64,000 bases of DNA, taken from NCBI RefSeq assembly GCF_005503625.1, contig NZ_SCMX01000004.1, positions 62,001-126,000 on the forward strand. Reading direction: 5' to 3'. Under the pieces are notes generated by a model. The model made no database searches and was not told the DNA's origin. It saw only the letters and a program-made list of their open reading frames with translations. The translations under genes were made by a program, and so were the position numbers. The stretch comes from Cupriavidus sp. 2SB. Lineage in GTDB: Bacteria > Pseudomonadota > Gammaproteobacteria > Burkholderiales > Burkholderiaceae. Numbering within the stretch: the first letter of the stretch is position 1; every line of letters starts with the position of its first letter. This document shows, one piece after another, positions 31,648 to 40,993 of this stretch.

Positions 31648-34032
31648 TCAAAACCCCACCGTCACCGAAGCCAACACCGTCCTCGGATCAGCCTGCGCCA
31701 ACCCGCCATACGCATCCACGGCCACCCATCCACGCCGGTTCATGACATTGCGCACGGCAAGGCGCAGCGTAGTGGGATAACGCCCGCCTTCCAGCCGATA
31801 TCTCAGGCCGAGATCCCATCGCGTCCACGACGGGATGCGCTGCGTATTGGACGCTTCCACATACTGCGATCCGCTGTAGGTCAGGAACGTCGTGAAGGTC
31901 AGTCCCGGAACGGGTGGCGCATCCAGTTCCACGCCAACGTTGGCTTGCCATGACGGCACGCCGATGGGGCGCTTCCCGCTCAATGCCGGGCTTTCGGTAA
32001 TCGCGGCATCCACCCACATGGCACTGGCACTAAGGCGCACACCGGGCAGCAACTCTTCGCGCACCGCGAACTCCAGTCCACGATTACGCTGTTCTCCATC
32101 GGCACCGTAGCGCGTGCCCGACATCACGCCGCTAACCCGACTGATCTGGAACGCACTCAAGCTGGCCGCCAACTGCTGCCGCGCAAACCGCACGCCAATT
32201 TCGTATTGCGTCGTGCGATACGGGGCAAGCACCTCTCCTGCATTCGAGGCACTCGTCGGCGCCACTTCGCCTTTGCTCAGGCCCTCGACGCGGTTGGCAT
32301 AGAGCGATACCGACTGGCTCGGCCAAAACACAATACCGAACATTGGCGAGATGGCGCCCTTGTCGTACTGGGCGATGGTGCCGCCATCCGGACTAAAGTT
32401 GTCGGACCGTATCCGCTGGTAGCGCAAACCGGCCGTGAACTGCAACGCGCCATGGAGCATGGCTATGGTGTCAGCCAGCGAGATGCCGGTGAGCAACGTC
32501 GAAGACACCTTGGGGACGCTGGCCGGTTCGGGAATGAATTGCTGCGGCAAGGCAACCGGCGCATAGAGGTTGGTGAGCGAGGTGATCGATGAATTCACCA
32601 GCCCCCGGTTGAGCTGATCCCGGTAGCCGCTCAGCGCGAGCGCGAGCCGATGATTCAGCGGGCCGGTGTCGAAGTTCCAGCGTCCACCGGCCTCCGCGCT
32701 GGATCGATCCACCTCGAACCGGTAATTCGTATCGAAGACCGACACATCGCCGGTCCCGTTGAGGATGGTCGGCGTGATAGGGAACACACGGGCCACGCGC
32801 GTGCGGCCACCGCCCGCATAGGCATAGAGCTGGAAGCGATCGTCCACGTCGTAGGTCACGCGGGCGAGCACCGAGCCATCGTTGATGCGCGAGGTCTCCC
32901 AAGGCTGGGAGATATTGCGATGTCCGTCGGGCGCGGCCGGCACTGCGATACCGGGCACGATATGCACCAGCCGGAACGGCGCCGAGATTGTTTCGTGCTG
33001 GCCGATCACATCGAGACTCGCTTTCAGGCGGCTGCCGCGATAGTCGAGCGCCAGCGCTCCCGAGCCTGCACTGCGATGCTGATTGTCGAGCGCGGTGTCT
33101 CCCGCCCGATACCCGCCATTCACACGCACCCCGATTTCCCGATCGTCACCGAACCGCTTGCTGACATCGACCGAGGTGCCGAATTGATTGGCCGAGCCGT
33201 AGTCCACGCCGACTTCGGTACGATCTTCTTCCGCGCGCTTCGGCACGATGTTGATGGCTCCGCCGATGGCACCGCCCGGCGACATGCCGTACAGCAGCGT
33301 GGTCGGCCCCTTGATCAGTTCGATGCGCTCGACATAGCCGGTGGCCACGCGATAGTTCGATGCGATGCCATAGACCCCATCGAAAGCGATCTCCCCGAAA
33401 TTCCCGTTGCTATAGGGAAATCCGCGAATCGTGAAGGCGTCGAGAATGCCGCCTGGTTTGCTGACCGAGCGCACCGACGCATCAGTCTCGACCACATCGG
33501 CAACGCTGTACGCCTGGAGGTCCTGGATGGCACGTGCATCGAAGCTGCGCGTGCTGACGGGCGCGTCGAATGCATCGACATTGCCCAGCAGTCCCAGACC
33601 AGCCTCGCCTCCTTCAACAACCCGCACGGGCGTGCGCCGGCCAAACACCGTCACGGTAGGGAGTATCACGGGTGCGTCCACACCATTGGCGGAAGCACCC
33701 GCCTTCCTGCGGATCGCATAACCGCCGTCGCGCAGATCGACTACACCAAGATCCGTGCCCTCCAGCAGCTTGCGTATGCCTTCGAGCACGCCGAAGCGCC
33801 CGGCCAGCCCGGCACTCTGGCGCTTGGGCAGCGCGTCAGCCTCGAAGACCAGATCGATCTTCGAAGCCGACGCAAACTGGATCAGCACTTTGTCGAGTGG
33901 CCCCGGCGGTATCGCGTACAAGCGCACCTCCGCTGCACCGTCGCGCACGGATTCCGCAGCCGCGCATGCCGGCGTGCCCACGGCAACGAGCATCGTGGCA
34001 ACGATCGCGCCGAAGACCGCGCGATAGCTCAT
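31648..34032 (-). CDS. TonB-dependent receptor with N-terminal STN signalling domain (FecA-like)
   Basis: 794 aa from the ATG at 34030-34032, which starts a signal peptide (SYRAVFGAIVATMLVAVG to ACA); a longer frame to 34209 overlaps the neighbouring receptor. Residues about 35-112 are an STN domain (AAEVRLYAIPPGPLDKVLIQ to DGGYAIRR), which contacts FecR. Plug: PTVTVFGRR, IRGFPYSNGNFGEIAFDGVY and IELIKGPTTLLYGMSPGG. The 22-strand barrel ends with an aromatic VTVGF. It lies 16 bp after its paralog and downstream of FecI/FecR, so it is the likely signal transducer of the pair. Confidence 0.92.
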   Translation of the reverse strand: MSYRAVFGAIVATMLVAVGTPACAAAESVRDGAAEVRLYAIPPGPLDKVLIQFASASKIDLVFEADALPKRQSAGLAGRFGVLEGIRKLLEGTDLGVVDLRDGGYAIRRKAGASANGVDAPVILPTVTVFGRRTPVRVVEGGEAGLGLLGNVDAFDAPVSTRSFDARAIQDLQAYSVADVVETDASVRSVSKPGGILDAFTIRGFPYSNGNFGEIAFDGVYGIASNYRVATGYVERIELIKGPTTLLYGMSPGGAIGGAINIVPKRAEEDRTEVGVDYGSANQFGTSVDVSKRFGDDREIGVRVNGGYRAGDTALDNQHRSAGSGALALDYRGSRLKASLDVIGQHETISAPFRLVHIVPGIAVPAAPDGHRNISQPWETSRINDGSVLARVTYDVDDRFQLYAYAGGGRTRVARVFPITPTILNGTGDVSVFDTNYRFEVDRSSAEAGGRWNFDTGPLNHRLALALSGYRDQLNRGLVNSSITSLTNLYAPVALPQQFIPEPASVPKVSSTLLTGISLADTIAMLHGALQFTAGLRYQRIRSDNFSPDGGTIAQYDKGAISPMFGIVFWPSQSVSLYANRVEGLSKGEVAPTSASNAGEVLAPYRTTQYEIGVRFARQQLAASLSAFQISRVSGVMSGTRYGADGEQRNRGLEFAVREELLPGVRLSASAMWVDAAITESPALSGKRPIGVPSWQANVGVELDAPPVPGLTFTTFLTYSGSQYVEASNTQRIPSWTRWDLGLRYRLEGGRYPTTLRLAVRNVMNRRGWVAVDAYGGLAQADPRTVLASVTVGF

Positions 34033-34048
34033 CGACAGGGACCTTGCA

Positions 34049-36262
34049 TCAGAAGTCCACCGTGATCGAACCCAGGAACGTACGCGGTGCGCCTTGCGAG
34101 ATGGTGCTGTACGACGCCACGCCGCCCCAGTAGTTCTTGTCGAAGGCGTTGATGACCGTGGCGCGGAACGTGGTGGCCTTGCCCGCCACCTTCGTCCGGT
34201 ATCGCGCACCGAAATCGAACGTCGTCCACGATGCCACCTGCTGGGTATTGGCCTGGTTGACGTTGACGCGGCCCGTGTAGTTCATCGCGCTGGTCAGCGT
34301 CAGCCCTTGCAGCCACGGCAGATCCCATTCGGCACCGAGGTTCGCCATGACGTTTGGCACGCCGACCGGACGATTGCCCTGCGTTGTCGGGCTATTGGTC
34401 TGCGTCAGCTTGCCGTCGATCCACGTCACACCACCGAGCAGGCGAACGCGGCGCACCACTTCACCGGCCACGGTCAACTCCAGACCCTGATTGCGCTGCT
34501 CGCTGTCGATCGCATAGACGGTGCCGTACAACTGGCCGCTGGGCTTGGTCATGCGGAACGCAGACAGGGTTGCCAGCAGCGAGCCAGAATCCACCTTGAC
34601 GCCCACCTCCTGCTGCTTGGTCTTGTACGGCGCGAACACCTGCCCGGCATTCGACGCCGTGGCCGGTGCGATATCGCCCTTGCTCAGCCCTTCCACGTAG
34701 TTCGCATAGAACGACACATTGCGCCACGGCTTGAAGACGATGCCGGCCAGCGGCGTCACGGCGCTTTCATCGTAGCTGGCGGATTTCGCGCCCGTCGCCG
34801 TGTTGTAGTTGCTCGACTCTACCTGCTGATAGCGCAGGCCGAGCGTCAGCGCGACGCGGTCGTCGAGCGCGCTCAGCGTATCCACCAGCGCCACGCCGGA
34901 CAGCGTGGAGTCCGACACCTTCGGCACATACTTCGGCGGCGCAATGGACTGCGCCGGGCGTACCACCGGGTTGTAGATGTTCGACTGGACCGGCGTGCCC
35001 GCCACGTTCGCATTGGCGATACGGTCTGAATAGAAATTGCCTTGCACGGCGAACGAATGCCTGACCGGACCCGTATCGAACTTCGCACGCACACCGGTAT
35101 CGAACGACATCCGGTTGATCTGGAAGCGCCAGTTCTGCACCGCTGCAGACGTATCGCCAGCGGCGTTGAGGATGGTCGGGGTCTGATCCGAGAGACGGGA
35201 GACGTCCGAGCGCGTGCCGCCGGCATCGGCATAGACAGTCACGTTGTCGGCCACGTCATACTCGACACGCAGCAGCGTGGAGACATCGTTGGATTTCCAC
35301 CAGGTCCACGGCTGGGTGACATTGCGCCGCCCGTCCGGCGCCGCAGGAACCTTGATGCCGGACGCCACGAGGAACGGCCGCGTCGGTGCATCGATCCATT
35401 GATACTGCTCGATCAGATCCAGCGAAGCTCGCAGGCGTTCGCCACGATAGTCGAGCCCCACGGCAGCCACTTCACTGCGCGACTTCTGGTTATCCAGCGC
35501 CGTGCCGCCCTGCCGATGCAGGCCGTTGAATCGCACGCCCCACTCCTTGTCCTTGCCCCATCGACGGCTCAGATCGACACCACCGCCCACCTGCGCATCC
35601 GAACCATAGTCGAGCGTGAAGCGGTTCAGATCGACATCGCCGGCACGCTTGGGCACCACGTTCACCACGCCACCCACGCCGCTATTCGGCGACATGCCAT
35701 AGAGCAACGCAGCCGGACCCTTGAGCACTTCCACTCGCTCGATGTATTCCGGGAACAGGTGATAGTTCGGCGAGACGCCATACACGCCATCGAACGCAAT
35801 CTCCGACAGATTCCCCTCGTTGATCGGGAAGCCGCGAATCATGAACGAATCGGTCACGCCACCGGTCTGGCCGGTGAATCGAATCGACGGGTCCGCATTC
35901 AGGACATCGGCCAGCGTCACAGCCTGCTGGTCCTCGATACGCTGCGCGGTATAGCTGCTTGTGGAAAACGGCGTATCCATGTTGCCCCGATTCCCCAGCA
36001 TGCCAAGACGGCCACCGCGCGCGGTCTGGCCACCGGCATAGGGTGCGGGCAACTCGCTGGCCTCATTGGGCACGGTGGCGCTCACTGTGACCGTAGGCAG
36101 CGTGGCTTCCGTGGTCTGCGCGTAGGCATTGAAAGACACGGCACCCGCGACCACGGCAAGGCAGAGCATCGCCTGATACACGGCGGCGGTGACAGGCTTC
36201 AGGGGAAAGCGGCATGAGGAAGGAAAACGGGAAAGCTGACGGCGGAATTGCGGTTGCGACAT
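34049..36262 (-). CDS. TonB-dependent receptor without STN domain, paralog of downstream receptor
   Basis: 737 aa. N-terminus with long leader (residues 1-48, ending NAYAQ), then directly LPTVTVSATV and the plug (MIRGFPINEGNLSEIAFDGV, VEVLKGPAALLYGMSPNSGV), barrel to FLGSITVDF. Plug and barrel follow the downstream receptor closely (shared motifs SDQTPTILN/PITPTILN, YVEGLSKGDIAPATASNAG/EGLSKGEVAPTSASNAG), showing a tandem duplication. It lacks the STN, so cannot signal to FecR. Function: outer-membrane uptake of a ferric siderophore or similar chelate. A REP-like element and 280 bp separate it from FecR. Confidence 0.92.
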   Translation of the reverse strand: MSQPQFRRQLSRFPSSCRFPLKPVTAAVYQAMLCLAVVAGAVSFNAYAQTTEATLPTVTVSATVPNEASELPAPYAGGQTARGGRLGMLGNRGNMDTPFSTSSYTAQRIEDQQAVTLADVLNADPSIRFTGQTGGVTDSFMIRGFPINEGNLSEIAFDGVYGVSPNYHLFPEYIERVEVLKGPAALLYGMSPNSGVGGVVNVVPKRAGDVDLNRFTLDYGSDAQVGGGVDLSRRWGKDKEWGVRFNGLHRQGGTALDNQKSRSEVAAVGLDYRGERLRASLDLIEQYQWIDAPTRPFLVASGIKVPAAPDGRRNVTQPWTWWKSNDVSTLLRVEYDVADNVTVYADAGGTRSDVSRLSDQTPTILNAAGDTSAAVQNWRFQINRMSFDTGVRAKFDTGPVRHSFAVQGNFYSDRIANANVAGTPVQSNIYNPVVRPAQSIAPPKYVPKVSDSTLSGVALVDTLSALDDRVALTLGLRYQQVESSNYNTATGAKSASYDESAVTPLAGIVFKPWRNVSFYANYVEGLSKGDIAPATASNAGQVFAPYKTKQQEVGVKVDSGSLLATLSAFRMTKPSGQLYGTVYAIDSEQRNQGLELTVAGEVVRRVRLLGGVTWIDGKLTQTNSPTTQGNRPVGVPNVMANLGAEWDLPWLQGLTLTSAMNYTGRVNVNQANTQQVASWTTFDFGARYRTKVAGKATTFRATVINAFDKNYWGGVASYSTISQGAPRTFLGSITVDF

Positions 36263-36375
36263 GGTTCGGAGTCCAGGCAGGTTGAAGGGTGTTCCTACCT
36301 ACCAAGCCGGACAGCCAAGCCAATCCCCTCAATTCATAGCGAATAAATTTGTAACGACGCTGGAGCTTCCTGCCT

Positions 36376-36507
36376 GTTTGCTCCCCTTTCCCGCGTGCGG
36401 GAGAGGGGTTGGGGGAGAGGGCCAGCGATGAAAATTGCGACGTGGTCGGCAAGCAGAACCTCCTGCCCTCTCCCCCACCCCTCTCCCACTTCATGGGAGA
36501 GGGGAGC
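36376..36507. repeat. REP-like element, copy 2 (long, two palindromes)
   Basis: About 130 bp: GTTTGCTCCCCTTTCCC…GGGAGAGGGG hairpin, a spacer, and a second hairpin ending GGGAGAGGGGAGCG. The inner piece CGGCAAGCAGAACCTCCTGC followed by CCTCTCCC is shared exactly with copy 4. It lies between the FecR stop and the TonB receptor start. Nothing else is seen in this 280-bp gap. Confidence 0.8.
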
Positions 36508-36542
36508 GCATGGCGACAGGCGTTGGTCCATGCGGACGGCCA

Positions 36543-37511
36543 TCACAACCGCCCCACCCGCACCCAGTACCCCGTGAAATAAGACACCCGGATCGGCAAT
36601 GCCCTCTCCAGGAAGCGCAATGTCCGGTCCGTGTCGTCGATGCGGTAGGCGCCTGACACCGTCAGGTCTGCTACCGAGGGATCGCAATCGATGCGGCCAT
36701 GCCGGTATCGCGCCAGTTCGGCCAGCACATCCGCCAGGCGCATGTTGCTGCCGGAGAGTTGGCCGTTGGCCCAGCTATCGGGCGATATGGCGGAGGCGGG
36801 GCGTTCCGTGCTGGTGACCGGCGACATGTCCCAGGTCGTACCTGTCTGGGCAACGGCCTTCGCAGCGGTGCCGTCATGCAATGCCACGGCGCCTTCCTGC
36901 ACGCTCACGCGCGCCACGTCCTCATCGAGTCTTACGGTGAAGCGTGTACCAAGCGCGCGCATTGTGCCGAACGCTGTGCGGACGCGGAAGGGTCGCGTGG
37001 CGTCGTGGCCGGTGGTGACGAGGATTTCGCCGCGACGGAGCAGGACGTCCCGCCGTTCGGCATCGAAGCGGATATCGATTGCGGTGTCCGTGTTGAGCAC
37101 GATGACCGTGCCGTCATCCAGCGTTAGCGTGCGCTGCTCGCCCACGCCGGTGCTGGTTTCCGCCAGCCAGCGTTGCCATGGCGTGTAGTGGTAGCCGGTG
37201 GACAGCCCCAGTACCGATACACCGCCGAGTGCCAGCACCTTGAGCGCCTGCCGGCGCCCGGTCTGGCGGCGGCCACGGATGGCATCGGCGGTCTGGAGCG
37301 TCTCCAGCGCGAGCGGTGCGGGGATGCGCGGGAAATCTTCGCGCAGTGACTGCACGCGCTGCCACGCCAGCTTGTGGCGAGGGTCCGCGCCTTCCCATGC
37401 CAGGAAGCGCTGCCGCGTGTCATCACTCGGATCATTGAAGAGTAGTCGCACGGCCCACTGGATGGCCTGATCGACGATCTCCGACGGAAGGTCTGCCTGG
37501 GAAGCCGGCAT
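36543..37511 (-). CDS. FecR-family anti-sigma/sigma-regulator
   Basis: 322 aa. Cytoplasmic N-terminal domain of the DUF4880 type (residues 10-60, WAVRLLFNDPSDDTRQRFLAW and HKLAWQRV), a TM helix at about 90-108 (LKVLALGGVSVLGLSTGYHY), then the periplasmic FecR beta domain (GEQRTLTLDDGTVIVLNTDTA, RALGTRFTV, VSVQEGAVAL) and a C-terminal STN-like secretin fold. It relays the receptor signal to the ECF sigma. The start codon immediately follows the sigma stop (TAGATG), so the two are coupled. Confidence 0.92.
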   Translation of the reverse strand: MPASQADLPSEIVDQAIQWAVRLLFNDPSDDTRQRFLAWEGADPRHKLAWQRVQSLREDFPRIPAPLALETLQTADAIRGRRQTGRRQALKVLALGGVSVLGLSTGYHYTPWQRWLAETSTGVGEQRTLTLDDGTVIVLNTDTAIDIRFDAERRDVLLRRGEILVTTGHDATRPFRVRTAFGTMRALGTRFTVRLDEDVARVSVQEGAVALHDGTAAKAVAQTGTTWDMSPVTSTERPASAISPDSWANGQLSGSNMRLADVLAELARYRHGRIDCDPSVADLTVSGAYRIDDTDRTLRFLERALPIRVSYFTGYWVRVGRL

Positions 37512-38024
37512 CTACTCGCTGCCGAACCGCAGTTCGTAGCATCGGCGCAATGCCTGGCCGATATAGCGCTCGACGGTGGCCAAGGACATGCCAATGTGCT
37601 CGGCGATCTGCGGGCAAGTCAGCCCATCCAGTTGTGCAAGCAGGAAGGCAGTGCGGACACGCGGCTTCAGCGTGTCGAGCATGCGATCGATTTCCATCAG
37701 GGTCTGAAGGAAATGCAGCCGGCTCTCGGGAGATGGCGCGTGGGCCTCGGGCAGATGCGCCAGTGTTTCCAGCCATGCCTGTTCCAGTTCGCGCCGCCGC
37801 CAGAAATCGATCACCAGCCCGTTGGCGATGGTGCCGAGATAGGTGCGCGGTTCGCGGATGTCGGCCACTTTCCGGTGCAGCACGCGTACGAACACGTCCT
37901 GCGCCAGGTCGGCCGCATCGCAGGCATTGCCAATCTTTCGCAGCAGCCAGCCTTGCAGCCATTGGTGATGGCGTCCGTACAGGGATTCAACGTGGGAGTG
38001 CGCGCCGGGATCGATGGCGGTCAT
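37512..38024 (-). CDS. FecI-like ECF sigma factor
   Basis: 170 aa from the ATG at 38022-38024; a TTG ten codons earlier is less likely. Region 2 contains ADLAQDVFVRVL and the region 4 HTH reads LDGLTCPQIAEHIGMSLATV. Pattern and length are those of iron-transport sigma factors. Its targets should be the downstream FecR and TonB receptors. A Fur-box-like site at 38053-38071 is located upstream, consistent with double control by iron and ligand. Confidence 0.92.
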   Translation of the reverse strand: MTAIDPGAHSHVESLYGRHHQWLQGWLLRKIGNACDAADLAQDVFVRVLHRKVADIREPRTYLGTIANGLVIDFWRRRELEQAWLETLAHLPEAHAPSPESRLHFLQTLMEIDRMLDTLKPRVRTAFLLAQLDGLTCPQIAEHIGMSLATVERYIGQALRRCYELRFGSE

Positions 38025-38334
38025 GACAGGACAACCTGAGACAAGTCCCGACAATGTAACCGATTCTCATTTACAGATAAAGGATGGAGATCCAAGAGCG
38101 TTGCGAAAAGCCAAATCCCGTTGCCCTATGGCGAAACGACCGCCTGCCATTGCACTTCCGTATCGCTCTGTATCTCGGCCTCGGATAGATACACAGCGGT
38201 TCAAATCGTGCGTAACACGACACGTTCAACAACCACTGGCTCCCTAGACTCCGTCCGTCACGACAGTTCGTGAACGATCCCAACGGTCGAAAACCAACAC
38301 CAACACAACGCGCAGTTCAGGAAGGAGCCCATCC
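38025..38334. other. 310-bp intergenic region, divergent sigma / epoxide hydrolase
   Basis: Contains a Fur-box-like site near the sigma gene and a small dyad TCGTG-CGTAA-CACGA at 38206-38220 nearer the hydrolase. No gene-like frame is seen. Confidence 0.6.
38053..38071 (-). promoter_or_regulatory. Fur-box-like site upstream of FecI-like gene
   Basis: AATGTAACCGATTCTCATT matches the Fur consensus at 13 of 19 positions, with one half (GATTCTCATT) near-perfect. It is 29 bp upstream of the sigma ATG, the correct place for iron repression. Confidence 0.55.
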
Positions 38335-39684
38335 ATGTCACGCGTCTCGATCCGCAGCATCCCTCGCACGTCTTCCACCCGCTTTGCCCTCGCGGTCAGC
38401 GCCGCACTGGCCAGCCTGGCGCTGGTTGCCCACGCACCGCACGCTCACGCGGCAGAGCCCGCCAACTCGGCCACGCCGCCCGCCAGCAAGGTAGCGGCAG
38501 GCGACGAAAGCATCCGCCCGTTCAAGGTTCATGTCCCGCAAGCGCAGCTCGACGATCTGCGCCGCCGCATCGCCGCCACCCGCTGGCCTGACCAGGAAAC
38601 CGTTGCGGACGAGTCGCAGGGTATCCAGCTTGCGCGGGTCAAATCGCTCGTGGAGTACTGGGGCAAGGACTACGACTGGCGAAAGGCCGAGGCGCAACTG
38701 AATGCACTGCCCCAGTTCGTCACGCGGATCGATGGCGTGGATATCCAGTTCATCCACGTCCGCTCGAAGCATCCCAACGCCATGCCGCTGATCCTGACGC
38801 ACGGCTGGCCCGGCTCCATCTTCGAGTTCATCAAGACGATCGGCCCGCTCACGGACCCGACAGCCTATGGTGGCCGAGCCGAAGACGCGTTCGATGTGGT
38901 CATCCCGTCGATTCCGGGCTACGGCTTCTCGGGCATTCCGCGTGAACTGGGCTGGGGTCCGGATCGCACCGCGCGTGCCTGGGACGTGCTGATGAAGCGC
39001 CTCAAGTACACGCGCTACGTCTCGCAGGGCGGCGATCACGGCTCGGTGGTTTCCGATGCATTGGCGCGTCTGGCGCCTCCGGGGCTGCTGGCGATTCACC
39101 TGAACATGCCGGCTACCGTGCCCGGCCCGCTGATGAAGTCGATCCTCGCGGGCGATCCGGCGCCGGCTAGCCTGACGGCACCCGAGCGCGACGCCTTCCA
39201 ATCGCTGAGCACGTTCTTCGGCCGCAACGCCGCGTATGGCGCGATGATGGTCACGCGTCCGCAGACCATCGGCTATTCGCTCTCCGACTCGCCGGCTGGC
39301 CTCGCATCGTTCACGTACGAAAAGATTGCCGCCTGGAGCGACAGCAACGGCGTGCCGGAAAATGTGCTGACGCGCGATGCCATCCTGAACGACATCACGC
39401 TGTACTGGCTCACGAACACGGGCGCCGCGTCGTCGCGCTTCTATTGGGAGAACAACAACAACAATTTCAGCGCCGATGCGCAGAAGACACGCGAGATCAA
39501 GGTGCCAGTTGCCATCACCGTCTTCCCGCATGAAATCTACCGGGCGCCGGAGAGCTGGAGCAAGCAGGCTTACCCTTCGCTCAACTATTACAACCAGGTG
39601 AGCAAGGGCGGCCACTTCGCGGCATGGGAGCAGCCGCAACTGTTCGCTGAGGAACTGCGCAAAGCGTTCCGTCCGGTGCGCTAA
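38335..39684 (+). CDS. Secreted epoxide hydrolase (EHN-domain alpha/beta hydrolase)
   Basis: 449 aa, with an N-terminal signal peptide (residues 1-40, ending AHAAE). The EHN N-terminal domain follows (IRPFKVHVPQAQLDDLRRRI to the WRKAEAQLNALPQF segment). The alpha/beta hydrolase core has the oxyanion HGWPGS (about 152-157), the nucleophile motif GGDHGSVVS with Asp as in epoxide hydrolases (about 232-240), tyrosines in the lid and a C-terminal GGHFAAWEQP with the catalytic His. Microsomal-type epoxide hydrolase; export to the periplasm is unusual. AGGAG precedes the start. Orphan gene with no obvious operon partner. Confidence 0.88.
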   Translation: MSRVSIRSIPRTSSTRFALAVSAALASLALVAHAPHAHAAEPANSATPPASKVAAGDESIRPFKVHVPQAQLDDLRRRIAATRWPDQETVADESQGIQLARVKSLVEYWGKDYDWRKAEAQLNALPQFVTRIDGVDIQFIHVRSKHPNAMPLILTHGWPGSIFEFIKTIGPLTDPTAYGGRAEDAFDVVIPSIPGYGFSGIPRELGWGPDRTARAWDVLMKRLKYTRYVSQGGDHGSVVSDALARLAPPGLLAIHLNMPATVPGPLMKSILAGDPAPASLTAPERDAFQSLSTFFGRNAAYGAMMVTRPQTIGYSLSDSPAGLASFTYEKIAAWSDSNGVPENVLTRDAILNDITLYWLTNTGAASSRFYWENNNNNFSADAQKTREIKVPVAITVFPHEIYRAPESWSKQAYPSLNYYNQVSKGGHFAAWEQPQLFAEELRKAFRPVR

Positions 39685-39700
39685 CGGCTGCGGGTCGGCA

Positions 39701-40963
39701 TCACCCTCGCAGGTAGTGTCCGGCCCCAGCCCCCGCCACGCGCCCGCTCGCAAAGCAGGCAGTCAGCAGGTAGCCGCCAGTCGGCGCTTCCCAATCGAGC
39801 ATTTCTCCGGCGCAGAACACGCCGGGGAGCGCGGTCAGCATCAACTGGTCGTTCATCGCTTCGAAACGAACACCACCGGCCGTACTGATGACTTCATCGA
39901 TGGGCCGTGCGCGCAGCAGCCGCAGGGGCAGTGCCTTGATGGCGGCCGCCAGCGCCACGGGATCGTGCATGGCCTCTTTCGACAGCACCTCGCGCAGCAG
40001 GCTCGCCTTGACGCCGGTGATGCCCAGCCGGCTTTGCAAGTGGCTCGACACCGAGCGCGATCCGCGCGGGTGGGCCACTTCGGCAGCTACCGCCTCGGCG
40101 GATCGTCCCGGTGCGAGATCGAGCGTGATGGTGGCGGAACCGTGCGCCGTGATGAGATCGCGGATCGGCGCGGAGAGTGCGTAGACAAGACTGCCTTCGA
40201 TACCCGATTCGCTGATCACGAATTCGCCTTGCCGATGCAGCGTCGTACCATCGTCGAGCGTCACATCCATCGCCACGGCCTTCACCGGCTCGCCCGCATG
40301 CCGCGTGCGGAGCAGTTCGGACCACGCGATATCAAAGCCGCAGTTGGCGGGCTGCAGCGGTGCCACATCCACGCCACGCGCGGCCAGCATCGGCAGCCAT
40401 GCGCCGTCGGAGCCGAGCCGGGCCCAACTGCCGCCGCCCAGCGCGAGCACCACGGCGCGCGCCTGCACTTCGATCTCGCCGTCGCGGCTGGCAAAACGCA
40501 GCACGTGCCAGCCATCGACAGCATCCGCAAACCCGATCCAGCGATGCCGCGTATGAATGCCCACGCCCGCTTCACGCAGGCGATGCAGCCATGCGCGCAG
40601 CAGCGGTGCTGCTTTCATGTCGGTGGGGAACACGCGCCCGGAACTGCCGACGAAGGTGTCGATGCCAAGGTCATGCACCCAGGCGCGCAGCTTGTCGGCG
40701 CCGAAAGTCTCCAGCAGCGGCGCGATCCGGTCCACGCGTGCACCGTAGCGGCCAAGAAAGGCGTCGGCAGCCTCGGCGTGCGTGATGTTCATCCCGCCCC
40801 GCCCTGCCATCAGGAACTTGCGTCCCACCGATGGCATGGCGTCGTAGACCTCCACCGACACGCCCTGCGCGGCGAGCATCTCGGCCGCCATGAGGCCAGC
40901 CGGGCCACCACCGATGACGATGGCGCCATCATGGCGAATGGGAGAAACGGGCAAATCAGGCAT
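39701..40963 (-). CDS. NAD(P)/FAD-dependent oxidoreductase, HI0933/YhiN family
   Basis: 420 aa. FAD-binding dinucleotide motif IGGGPAGLMAAEMLA (17-31) and the family's GRKFLMAGRGGMNITHAE segment (about 46-63), plus LPGVFCAGEMLDWEAPTGGYLL near the C-terminus. Conserved BaiN/YhiN-like flavoprotein of unclear reaction; some relatives are annotated as 3-oxo-delta-4-bile acid reductases, but this is not a firm function. Convergent with the epoxide hydrolase; 30 bp downstream of the amidohydrolase gene on the same strand, so possibly co-transcribed. Confidence 0.87.
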   Translation of the reverse strand: MPDLPVSPIRHDGAIVIGGGPAGLMAAEMLAAQGVSVEVYDAMPSVGRKFLMAGRGGMNITHAEAADAFLGRYGARVDRIAPLLETFGADKLRAWVHDLGIDTFVGSSGRVFPTDMKAAPLLRAWLHRLREAGVGIHTRHRWIGFADAVDGWHVLRFASRDGEIEVQARAVVLALGGGSWARLGSDGAWLPMLAARGVDVAPLQPANCGFDIAWSELLRTRHAGEPVKAVAMDVTLDDGTTLHRQGEFVISESGIEGSLVYALSAPIRDLITAHGSATITLDLAPGRSAEAVAAEVAHPRGSRSVSSHLQSRLGITGVKASLLREVLSKEAMHDPVALAAAIKALPLRLLRARPIDEVISTAGGVRFEAMNDQLMLTALPGVFCAGEMLDWEAPTGGYLLTACFASGRVAGAGAGHYLRG

Positions 40964-40993
40964 GGCGCGAAGGGGAATCGGGGAGCCGGCGCA

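Noticed and set aside
36376..36507. CRISPR-like repeat array
   Set aside because: Only two unlike hairpins with one linker; no regular spacing or spacers.
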